From contig NZ_CP060010.1 of NCBI RefSeq assembly GCF_017798205.1, positions 1,984,001-2,048,000 on the forward strand: a DNA stretch of 64,000 nucleotides, written 5' to 3'. How positions within the stretch are numbered: the first letter of the stretch is position 1; each line of letters starts with the position of its first letter. Both the position numbers and the translations under genes were made by a program. The notes beneath the pieces were generated by a model that was not told where the DNA came from, made no database searches, and saw nothing but the letters and a program-made list of their open reading frames with translations. The stretch comes from Cognatishimia activa (GTDB lineage: Bacteria; Pseudomonadota; Alphaproteobacteria; Rhodobacterales; Rhodobacteraceae). This document shows positions 23,745 to 31,562 of this stretch, one piece after another.

Positions 23745-24638
23745 TCAGTTAAACCCAATGGATTCAAGATACACGCGGTTCGCGCGCGCGTCATCAATCG
23801 GCGAGACATCCAGCGTTGGGTCGCAATCCTGCTCGACGGTGCACCAGCCTTCAAAGCCTGCGTCCAATAGGATCCGGCGGACGGCTGGGAAATCCACATC
23901 TCCGTCACCGAGGTTGCAGAAAATGCCCTGACCGCAGGCGTCATAAAAGCCCGTGCGATTGGCGATCACATCGGCTTTGACCTTGGGATCAATATCCTTG
24001 AAATGCATATACGAGATGCGGTCCACATAGCGCTTCATAAACGCAACCGGATCAAAGCCCGCGTAAGAATGGTGGCCCGTGTCAAAGCAGATCTTCAGGA
24101 TCTTTTCGTCGACCTCATTCAGCAGACGTTCCAGTTCCGGTTCAAAATCCATGAACCCCGCCGCATGGGCGTGGATGCCGACGGACAGGCCGTATTCCTC
24201 GGCTCCAATCCGCGCGGTTTCGGCAATGCGGTCGCGATAAGCAGCCCATTCGGCCTTGTCCATCTGCTCGGCTTCACTGGCGCGGCCCGCGGTGGGCGCG
24301 CGACGCTCGGAAATCGAGTCAATCAGCACCAAATGCTGTGCGCCATGGGCTTTCAAAGCCTTCGCCGTGCGGTGGGTCGCGTCCAGTACATCGTCCCACA
24401 TGGCCGGGTCATGATAGGCGCGGAACACAACGCCGCCGATCAATTCCAGATCGTGCTCGGCCAAGGCGTCGGCCAGGATCGCAGGGTCCTCGGGCATATA
24501 GCCGACAGGGCCAAGCTCGATGCCTTTATACCCCGCATCGGCGCAGTCTTTCAGCACCGACCGCCATGCAGGATTGCGCGGATCATCTGCAAACTCGACG
24601 CCCCAGGAGCAGGGGGCATTGCCAATTCTGATTGTCAT
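23745..24638 (-). CDS. iolE: IolE-like sugar phosphate isomerase/epimerase family protein
   Basis: A 297-residue TIM-barrel protein opening IRIGNAPCSWGVEFADDP. This is the start pattern of 2-keto-myo-inositol dehydratases (IolE), which turn scyllo-inosose into the trione acted on by IolD. Metal-binding residues lie in GVVFRAYHDP, VGIHAHAAGF, CFDTGHHSYAG and WCTVEQDCD. ATG 24638 gives this start; the upstream extension overlaps the neighbouring gene and is unlikely. It sits with two dehydrogenases in a leftward operon. Confidence 0.8.
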   Translation of the reverse strand: MTIRIGNAPCSWGVEFADDPRNPAWRSVLKDCADAGYKGIELGPVGYMPEDPAILADALAEHDLELIGGVVFRAYHDPAMWDDVLDATHRTAKALKAHGAQHLVLIDSISERRAPTAGRASEAEQMDKAEWAAYRDRIAETARIGAEEYGLSVGIHAHAAGFMDFEPELERLLNEVDEKILKICFDTGHHSYAGFDPVAFMKRYVDRISYMHFKDIDPKVKADVIANRTGFYDACGQGIFCNLGDGDVDFPAVRRILLDAGFEGWCTVEQDCDPTLDVSPIDDARANRVYLESIGFN

Positions 24639-24657
24639 TGGTCGTGGTCTCCGAAAC

Positions 24658-25758
24658 TTAGAAGTCGTTGATATTTTGCCATGTTTCCGTGTCTGCCGAG
24701 GCCAAAGTCGCGGCAATTACACGGTTCACGTCATGTCCGTCTTTAAAGGTGGGCCAGATGGCCTCGCCTGTCTCGATGGCACGCAGGAAATCGCGCGCTT
24801 CGATGATGATCTGGTCCTGATAGCCGGTGCCATGGCCCGGGCCTTGGCAGAAGGGCAGGTAGTCCGGATGCGTGGGCCCCGTTAGGATCTTGCGGAATCC
24901 GCGCTGGGGTTCGTGGTCCGTCATTTTGTAAAGCCACAGCGCGTTTTGATCTTCCTGATCAAAGCGGATCGCGCCGGCGGTGCCTGTGATTTCATAGGCG
25001 TAGCCCATCTTGCGCCCCGTCGCGATGCGGCTGAAATACATGGCCCCCATCGCGCCGTTCTCAAAGCGGCACATCAGTTGGGCGTGATCGTCGTTGTCGA
25101 CCTCTCCGCCAGGCCGTTCCTTGTGAACGGTTTCATAAGTTCCCATCACACGGGCTATCGGACCCATCAAGGCCAGTGCCGCATTCACCATATGGGGCGC
25201 GAGATCCCCTAGTGTGCCATTCGCCATGCCAGAGGTGCGCCAGCTCGCGGGCGTGCGCGGGTCGGCATAGAAGTCTTCGGTATGTTCACCACGGAACCAG
25301 GTGATGTCTCCGATTTCGCCATCCGCGATCAGCTGGCGCGCATATTGGCTGGCAGGTGTGCGGATATAGTTAAAGCCAACCATATTTGGCACGCCCGAGG
25401 CCTCTGCGGCAGCAACCATGGCTGCGCTGTCTTCCATCGAAGCACCCAAAGGTTTTTCACACAGAACAGGTTTTCCCAAAGCAAAAGCTGCCTCAGCAAT
25501 GCGCCGGTGCGTTTCCTGAGGAGAGGCGATCACAATGGCCTCGACACGTGGATCCTCGACCAGCGTGCGCCAGTCGTCTGTGGCGCGGGCAAAGCCATAG
25601 GCCACGCGATAGCGCTCTGCAGAATCAGGCGAGGACGCGCAAACCATCTCGAGGCGCGGACGAAGCTTGGTGTTGAACACAGCCCCGACCGAGGCCATCG
25701 CCACCGCATGCGCCTTGCCCATATAGCCACCACCAATGATGCCAATGCCGATTTCCAA
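24658..25758 (-). CDS. Gfo/Idh/MocA-family oxidoreductase (second), TTG start
   Basis: A 366-residue dehydrogenase. The Rossmann motif is GIGIIGGGYMGKAHAVAM, the lysine is in VLCEKPLGASM, and GDLAPHMVNAALALMG is the catalytic segment. The start is decided by the ribosome site: GGGGAGGAG stands eight bases before a TTG at 25758, and the first domain begins right after it. The longer frame from ATG 25794 would start inside the palindromic operator and place about twelve odd residues before the fold. It is the first gene of the leftward unit divergent from iolD. Confidence 0.82.
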   Translation of the reverse strand: MEIGIGIIGGGYMGKAHAVAMASVGAVFNTKLRPRLEMVCASSPDSAERYRVAYGFARATDDWRTLVEDPRVEAIVIASPQETHRRIAEAAFALGKPVLCEKPLGASMEDSAAMVAAAEASGVPNMVGFNYIRTPASQYARQLIADGEIGDITWFRGEHTEDFYADPRTPASWRTSGMANGTLGDLAPHMVNAALALMGPIARVMGTYETVHKERPGGEVDNDDHAQLMCRFENGAMGAMYFSRIATGRKMGYAYEITGTAGAIRFDQEDQNALWLYKMTDHEPQRGFRKILTGPTHPDYLPFCQGPGHGTGYQDQIIIEARDFLRAIETGEAIWPTFKDGHDVNRVIAATLASADTETWQNINDF

Positions 25759-25787
25759 GTCTGTTCTCCTCCCCGTTTGAAATTCAA

Positions 25788-25805
25788 TTTGCAACCGGTT
25801 GCAAA
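25788..25805. promoter_or_regulatory. Second LacI-family operator, 18-bp palindrome
   Basis: TTTGCAACCGGTTGCAAA is a perfect dyad and identical in its 18 bp to the operator at 21492-21513. It lies between the divergent second dehydrogenase gene and iolD, so one protein bound here could repress both directions. Confidence 0.85.
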
Positions 25806-25884
25806 ATTAGTATCCTGAGAATCAACGACTCGCAAGCTGCATTCGACATCGCGTCGAATTTTCCCAGGGAGGGGACAGGCAGAC

Positions 25885-27753
25885 ATGACTAAGACGAACG
25901 ATACTGTTCGGTTGACGACCGCTCAGGCGATCATCCGGTGGTTATCCAATCAATACATCGAGATAGATGGTGAAGAGCTGCGCCTGTGTGGAGGTGGCTT
26001 TGGGATCTTTGGCCACGGCAATGTGACCTGTCTGGGCGAGGCCCTGAACGGCGTGAAGGAAGAGCTGCCGCTCTATCGCGGGCAAAACGAACAGAGTATG
26101 GGATTCGCGGCAGCAGGCTATGCAAAGACATGGCTGCGGCAGCGTTTCATGTTCTGTACAGCCTCTGCGGGCCCGGGCACTGCGAACCTTTTGACGTCGG
26201 CTGCTTTGGCACATGCAAACCGTCTGCCAATGCTTTTGCTCTGTGGCGATACCTTCCTGACGCGTCTGCCGGATCCGGTATTGCAGCAGCTTGAAAACTA
26301 TTATGACCCGACCTTTGGCGTAAACGATGCGTTCAAACCGGTGACGCGCTTCTGGGACCGCATCACCCATCCGGCGCAGGTCATTCAGTCCCTCCCAGCA
26401 GCCATCGCGACCATGCTGGATCCGGCCGATTGCGGTCCTGCATTCCTTGGTTTGCCGCAGGACGTGCAGGGGTGGACCTATGACTACCCGACTGTGTTCT
26501 TTGAAAAGAAAGTGCACCGCATTCGCCGCCAGGCGCCTGATGCACTCGAGGTCGCCGACGCCGTTGCGTGTTTGTCGAAAGCCAAGCGCCCGATGATCAT
26601 CGCAGGCGGTGGGGTGCAATATTCGCGCGCCGTTTCAGAGCTGACAGCTTTTGCCGAGAAACATCAGATCCCCGTCGTAGAAACCATTGCCGGTCGCGCC
26701 AACCTATTGGCGACACATCCCCTGAATATTGGCCCGATTGGTGTGACAGGCTCTGACTCCGCTAATGCGATTGCGGAAAAAGCGGATGTGGTCTTGGCCG
26801 TCGGAACGCGGTTGCAAGATTTTACCACGGGGTCTTGGACCGCCTTTGCCAAAGATGCGCAATTCGTGTCTTTGAACGCGGCCCGTCATGATGCCGCGAA
26901 ACATATGTCTTTAACCGTCGTCGGGGATGCGAAACTGGGTTTGACCGCACTCAGCGAGGCTTTGGACTATACAGCGCCTTCTGATTGGGTCGCCTTGGCG
27001 CAGGATGAACGCAAATCTTGGGACGCCTATGTGGCCGACAACGTGTCTTTCGGCAATCGACCCAACTCCTACGCCCAAGCCATTGGCGTCGTGAACGACC
27101 TCGTTGATCCACGCGACCGCGTCGTCGCTGCTGCCGGAGGCCTGCCCGCCGAAGTCACCGCCAACTGGCGCACGCTTGATGTCTGCACAGTGGATGTTGA
27201 ATTCGGCTTTTCCTGCATGGGGTATGAGATCGCCGGCGCCTGGGGTGCTCGGATTGCTCAGGCACAGCGTGAACCCGAAAGGGACACTATCACCTTCTGT
27301 GGCGACGGATCCTATATGTTGATGAACTCGGACATTTATTCGTCTGTCCTGTCGAACAAAAAGATGATCGTTCTTGTGCTAGACAACGGCGGTTTCGCCG
27401 TCATCAACAAATTGCAAAACAACACCGGCAACGAGAGCTTTAACAACCTCTTGGCCGACTGCCCGACGATCTCTGAGCCCTTCGCGGTGGACTTCACCGC
27501 CCACGCCGCGTCCATGGGTGCGACGTCCGAACGGGTCGCAAACCCCGCAGAATTGGCCGAAGCGTTCAAGCGCGCGCAAGCGAGCGATAAGACCTATGTG
27601 ATTGTCATGGATGTGGACCCTTACGAGGGTTGGACCACCGAAGGCCACACATGGTGGGAAGTCGGCACGCCTCATATCACCGAGGACGAGAACGTGCGCG
27701 CAGCCCATCTGGATTGGGAATCCAGTCGCGAAAAACAACGGCGGGGCGTGTGA
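25885..27753 (+). CDS. iolD: 3D-(3,5/4)-trihydroxycyclohexane-1,2-dione acylhydrolase
   Basis: A 622-residue ThDP enzyme that opens the ring of the trihydroxycyclohexane dione in myo-inositol breakdown. Features: the activating glutamate in YRGQNEQSMGFAAAGYAK, and the ThDP motif GDGSYMLMNSD followed by LDNGGFAVINKLQ. The length (IolD is usually 615-640) and the run iolD-iolC-iolB fix the name. It starts 79 bases after the operator, and its stop overlaps the iolC start by one base. Confidence 0.95.
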   Translation: MTKTNDTVRLTTAQAIIRWLSNQYIEIDGEELRLCGGGFGIFGHGNVTCLGEALNGVKEELPLYRGQNEQSMGFAAAGYAKTWLRQRFMFCTASAGPGTANLLTSAALAHANRLPMLLLCGDTFLTRLPDPVLQQLENYYDPTFGVNDAFKPVTRFWDRITHPAQVIQSLPAAIATMLDPADCGPAFLGLPQDVQGWTYDYPTVFFEKKVHRIRRQAPDALEVADAVACLSKAKRPMIIAGGGVQYSRAVSELTAFAEKHQIPVVETIAGRANLLATHPLNIGPIGVTGSDSANAIAEKADVVLAVGTRLQDFTTGSWTAFAKDAQFVSLNAARHDAAKHMSLTVVGDAKLGLTALSEALDYTAPSDWVALAQDERKSWDAYVADNVSFGNRPNSYAQAIGVVNDLVDPRDRVVAAAGGLPAEVTANWRTLDVCTVDVEFGFSCMGYEIAGAWGARIAQAQREPERDTITFCGDGSYMLMNSDIYSSVLSNKKMIVLVLDNGGFAVINKLQNNTGNESFNNLLADCPTISEPFAVDFTAHAASMGATSERVANPAELAEAFKRAQASDKTYVIVMDVDPYEGWTTEGHTWWEVGTPHITEDENVRAAHLDWESSREKQRRGV

Positions 27754-28730
27754 TGGTTCTGGACGGGATCGCAAAACGCAACTTTCTGGTGGTTGGCCGG
27801 GTCGGTATGGACCTCTGGCCCGATCCTCCAGGCACGCGCACCAAAGACGCCACCGATCTGAAGGTCGGCATGGGCGGAAGCTCTGCCAATATCGCGGCGG
27901 GGTTGGTCAAATTCGGCTGCAAGGCCGCTTTGGTCACCTGCGTGTCCGATGACGCGGTGGGCTGGTACTGCGAAGGGCAGTTGGATCACTATGGGATCGA
28001 CCGCAGCCATGTGAAACGGATCAAAGGCGAGGAGCGGACCTCGCTCGCGGTCTATGAAACGCGGATCGAAGAGCATCAGAGCGTGATCTACCGCAACAAC
28101 GCCGCTGATTTTCGCATGTCCATCGAGGATGTCGAAGCCGTCGACTATTCCCAATATGGCGCGCTGATCACAGCCGGTACGGTTTTTGCGGCTGAACCCT
28201 CGCGGTCCGCCGCGTTCCGCGCTTTTGAACTGGCGAAAGAGGCCGGTCTGCCGATCATTTTCGACGTGGATTACCGCCCTTATTCATGGCCGTCCCCAGA
28301 GGTCGCCGAAGAGGTTCTGTCTCGCGCAGGAAATCTATCTGATGTCATCGTCGCCAACGACGAAGAGTTCGGTTTCATGGCCGGTGGCATTGAAAAAGGC
28401 CTCGCTAAGGCTCGGTCTCTGGCTGAAAGCTCGGCAACCATCGTGGTCTATAAAAAGGGCCCCGACGGCGCAGTGACATTTGCCGAGGGCCAAGAGCTCG
28501 CGACTGGCATATTCCCCGTCGACGCCGTCAAACCGACCGGTGCGGGCGACAGTTTTATGGCGGGCTTCCTCGCCTCTCTTTCCGAAGGCCGTCCCATGAA
28601 AGACGCCGTGCTGCGCGGCTCTGCCTGTGCGTCCATCGTTGTATCGCAGCCAGGCTGCGCGCCTGCGATGCCCAATGGCGACCAGCTCGACGCCTTCCTC
28701 AAATCCCATCCCGGCCCCACGACGTGCTGA
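27753..28730 (+). CDS. iolC: 5-dehydro-2-deoxygluconokinase
   Basis: A 325-residue PfkB-family sugar kinase. FLVVGRVGMDLWPDPPGT opens the fold, GMGGSSANIAAGLVKFG is the first PfkB signature, and PTGAGDSFMAGFLASL is the ATP/anion-hole motif with the catalytic aspartate. It phosphorylates the iolB product. The TGATG junction with iolD gives the start; the longer frame from 27630 is an overlap artefact. Confidence 0.93.
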   Translation: MVLDGIAKRNFLVVGRVGMDLWPDPPGTRTKDATDLKVGMGGSSANIAAGLVKFGCKAALVTCVSDDAVGWYCEGQLDHYGIDRSHVKRIKGEERTSLAVYETRIEEHQSVIYRNNAADFRMSIEDVEAVDYSQYGALITAGTVFAAEPSRSAAFRAFELAKEAGLPIIFDVDYRPYSWPSPEVAEEVLSRAGNLSDVIVANDEEFGFMAGGIEKGLAKARSLAESSATIVVYKKGPDGAVTFAEGQELATGIFPVDAVKPTGAGDSFMAGFLASLSEGRPMKDAVLRGSACASIVVSQPGCAPAMPNGDQLDAFLKSHPGPTTC

Positions 28731-28742
28731 AAGGACGAACCC

Positions 28743-29585
28743 ATGCATATCGCCCCATATGATAATGAAAACAAACCGATCGTGGATGTCGAAGACGGCT
28801 TTGTCCCGCTGAATTATTTCAACATCGTCAAACTCAAGAAGGGCGAGACGTTCGAATACGCCACGCCCGGCTACGAGACCTGTGTTGTGCCCGGCACCGG
28901 CACGGTCGACGTGGATGTCGATGGCGCAAAATACCCCGCGCTGGGCAACCGTACGGTCGATGTCTGGGACGGCGAACCCGAGGGCGTTTATGTCCCTGTC
29001 GGCGCAAAGGTGCGGATCACCTGCGTGACGGATGAGACCGAGACCTTCATTGCAGGTGCGAAATACGACAAGGTTCTAGAACCGTTTGATGTCCGCGCCG
29101 CGGATCTCGATGTGGTGCAATATGGTTCTGACGACACCAAAACACACCGCAAGATCAAACATATTCTTGGGGCCAACCATCACGATAAGGTCGGCCGCCT
29201 CTTGGTGAGCGAACTTTACACCGTGGGTGAGGGCGGCTGGTCTGGGTTTCCTCCTCATAAACACGATACAGACCGGCTGCCTGACGAAACCCGTCATGAC
29301 GAAACTTACAACTATCGGTTCAAGCCAAACTACGGCACGGGTGTTCAGATCATCCAGCAAGAGGGCGACGCCATGGGTGACGCGCATCACATCGTGGATG
29401 GCTCCACGATCTGCCTGCGTTCGGGCTATCATCCCTGCGTGGCAATGCCGGGCTATCAGATGTATTATTTCACCATTCTGGGTGGCCTCAGCCAGCGCAG
29501 TCTGAAGCAATACTTCCAGCCTCAGCACGCGGAACAGCTGCACACGATCCCAGGCATCATGGATATGGTGGCCAAGTTCAAATGA
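28743..29585 (+). CDS. iolB: 5-deoxy-glucuronate isomerase
   Basis: A 280-residue cupin enzyme converting 5-deoxy-glucuronate to 2-deoxy-5-keto-gluconate. Metal ligands are in SGFPPHKHDTDRLPDETRHDETYNY (broken here for length: HKH, then a glutamate), the IolB signature, and a C-terminal histidine (YHPCVAMPGYQMYYFT). The size agrees with IolB (about 270). It ends in a four-base overlap with the aldolase gene. Confidence 0.93.
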   Translation: MHIAPYDNENKPIVDVEDGFVPLNYFNIVKLKKGETFEYATPGYETCVVPGTGTVDVDVDGAKYPALGNRTVDVWDGEPEGVYVPVGAKVRITCVTDETETFIAGAKYDKVLEPFDVRAADLDVVQYGSDDTKTHRKIKHILGANHHDKVGRLLVSELYTVGEGGWSGFPPHKHDTDRLPDETRHDETYNYRFKPNYGTGVQIIQQEGDAMGDAHHIVDGSTICLRSGYHPCVAMPGYQMYYFTILGGLSQRSLKQYFQPQHAEQLHTIPGIMDMVAKFK

Positions 29586-30412
29586 CGCTCGCAACATTAT
29601 CGGAAGTGCTTCAGCCCGCGCTGAAGCAGGGATACGCTGTGGCCGGTCTTGTGACGCTCGGCTGGGAAGAAATGCGCGCCTATGTGGCGGCGGCAGAGGC
29701 CGAAGAGGTCTCTGTGATCTTGCAGGCAGGGCCCAGTTGTCGGGCGCATACGCCTTTGCCGGTGCTGGGCAAAATGTTCCGGCATCTGGCCGAGAATGCC
29801 TCGGTGCCGGTGGTGGCCCATTTGGATCACGGCTACACGTTTGAGGAATGCTCAGAGGCCTTGGACAGCGGGTTTACCTCGCTGATGTTTGACGGCTCTC
29901 GCAAGCCTTTGGCGCAGAATATCGACGAGACCGCGCGGATTGCCGAAATGGCCCATGCGGCGGGGATCTCCTGTGAGGGTGAGATAGGGTTTGTAGGCTA
30001 TTCCGGCGGCGAAAATTCCGCCGGGACGGATCCAGAGGAGGCCGCAAAGTTTGCGCGGGAGTCGGGCGTTGACGCGATGGCGATCTCTGTTGGCAATGTG
30101 CATCTGCAACAGGACAAAGAGGGCGGCTTGGACGAGCCTCGTATCCGCGCGATTGAAGCCGTGACCGAGGTGCCATTGGTTATCCATGGCGGCTCTGGCG
30201 TGCCGGTTGCGCAACGCACCGCTTTGGCGCGCGGCTCGAAAATCTGTAAGTTCAATATCGGAACAGAGCTGCGGATGGCGTTTGGCCACGCGCTTCGGGA
30301 CTCGGTCAACAAGGATGAAAACAGGTTTGACCGCGTCCAGATCCTGCAGGAAACCCATGATCCTGTGTATGACGCCACACGTCGCGTTCTGCGCGCATTC
30401 AAAGGGGCATAA
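29582..30412 (+). CDS. Class II aldolase of the fructose-bisphosphate/tagatose-bisphosphate family (IolJ-like)
   Basis: A 276-residue zinc aldolase. Zinc and catalytic residues lie in VVAHLDHGYTFEEC (HLDHG), GEIGFVGYSGGENS, and IHGGSGVPV. In an inositol operon the expected reaction is the cleavage of 6-phospho-5-dehydro-2-deoxygluconate to dihydroxyacetone phosphate and malonate semialdehyde. It overlaps iolB by ATGA and touches the next dehydrogenase by one base. The family is broad, so the substrate is assigned by context. Confidence 0.85.
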   Translation: MTLATLSEVLQPALKQGYAVAGLVTLGWEEMRAYVAAAEAEEVSVILQAGPSCRAHTPLPVLGKMFRHLAENASVPVVAHLDHGYTFEECSEALDSGFTSLMFDGSRKPLAQNIDETARIAEMAHAAGISCEGEIGFVGYSGGENSAGTDPEEAAKFARESGVDAMAISVGNVHLQQDKEGGLDEPRIRAIEAVTEVPLVIHGGSGVPVAQRTALARGSKICKFNIGTELRMAFGHALRDSVNKDENRFDRVQILQETHDPVYDATRRVLRAFKGA

Positions 30413-31404
30413 TGATGCTGAATATTGGTCTTTTGGGATGTGGTCGCATCGGTCAGGTCCATACGAAATCCGTGGCCCATATTGAGGGCGTGCGGGTCTC
30501 GGCTGTTGCGGATACTTTCGCCGCGCCCGCCGAGGCTTTGGCCGCGCAAACGGGGGCTCAGGTGCTTGAGTCTATGGCCCTGATCGAAAGCGTGGATGTT
30601 GATGCGGTTGTGATCGGCACCCCCACAGATACGCACTACGATCTGATCCACGCTGCCGCGGCAAACGGCAAAGCGATCTTTTGCGAAAAGCCGGTCGATA
30701 TGTCCGCGGATCGCATTCGCGAATGTATGACCGCAGTCGATAAGGCGGGCGTGCCTTTCCTAACAGCGTTCAACCGCCGCTTTGACCCGAATTTCGCCAA
30801 CGTCCAATCTCGCATCGCGAACGGTGAAATCGGAGATGTTGAGATCGTCACGATCCTGTCCCGCGACCCGTCTCCGCCCCCTGTGAGCTATATCAAAAGC
30901 TCGGGCGGCTTGTTTCGCGACATGATGATCCACGATCTGGATATGGCGCGCTTCCTGTTGGGCGAAGAGCCCGTGTCGGTCTATGCGGTTGGCGCGTCTC
31001 TGGTGGATCCAGAAATCGGCGAAGCAGGGGACGTGGACACTGCAGCCGTGACCCTTACCACGGCCAGCGGCAAGATCTGCCAAATCAGCAATTCCCGTCG
31101 TGCAAGCTATGGCTATGACCAACGCATCGAGGTGCATGGATCGGCAGGCATGTTGCGCGCCGAGAATATGCTGGAAAACACCGTCCAGGTCGCCACCTCT
31201 GACGGGTTCCGTGCGGCCCCTGCGCAGCATTTCTTTTTGGAACGCTACGCCGAGGCCTATCGCCGCGAAATGGCGCATTTTGTGGATGCGGTCACGCAAG
31301 GAACGCCGATTAGCCCGACCATCGAGGATGGCTTGCGCGCGCAGGTCTTGGCGGATGCGGCTGCAGAGTCTCTGCACACCAGACAGCCGGTCGCACTGTC
31401 CTAA
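30412..31404 (+). CDS. iolG: myo-Inositol 2-dehydrogenase
   Basis: A 330-residue Gfo/Idh/MocA dehydrogenase. NIGLLGCGRIGQVHTKSVA binds NAD, FCEKPVDMS holds the catalytic lysine, and GLFRDMMIHDLDMARFLLGE carries the D-x-x-x-H pair of IolG proteins, the closest match of the three such genes here. It oxidises myo-inositol to scyllo-inosose, the first step. Two adjacent ATG codons (30412, 30415) are possible. It ends the rightward operon, which has a terminator. Confidence 0.9.
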   Translation: MMLNIGLLGCGRIGQVHTKSVAHIEGVRVSAVADTFAAPAEALAAQTGAQVLESMALIESVDVDAVVIGTPTDTHYDLIHAAAANGKAIFCEKPVDMSADRIRECMTAVDKAGVPFLTAFNRRFDPNFANVQSRIANGEIGDVEIVTILSRDPSPPPVSYIKSSGGLFRDMMIHDLDMARFLLGEEPVSVYAVGASLVDPEIGEAGDVDTAAVTLTTASGKICQISNSRRASYGYDQRIEVHGSAGMLRAENMLENTVQVATSDGFRAAPAQHFFLERYAEAYRREMAHFVDAVTQGTPISPTIEDGLRAQVLADAAAESLHTRQPVALS

Positions 31405-31427
31405 GTTCGGCACAGGAAAACACCTAC

Positions 31428-31455
31428 AAGGGCGTAGTTCCCCCTACGCCCTTTT
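31428..31455 (+). terminator. Terminator after iolG
   Basis: A perfect 10-bp stem AAGGGCGTAG / CTACGCCCTT (31428-31437, 31444-31453), six-base loop, short T run. Confidence 0.85.
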
Positions 31456-31562
31456 GCATGTGAAAATTCCTCTTGGCACGAATCCTTTTCACGCCTAAAC
31501 GGCGCCATCCGGTGGACAGCCGGGGCTCTTATGTTAGCCTATGCCTTTTGGGGGATCAGTGA

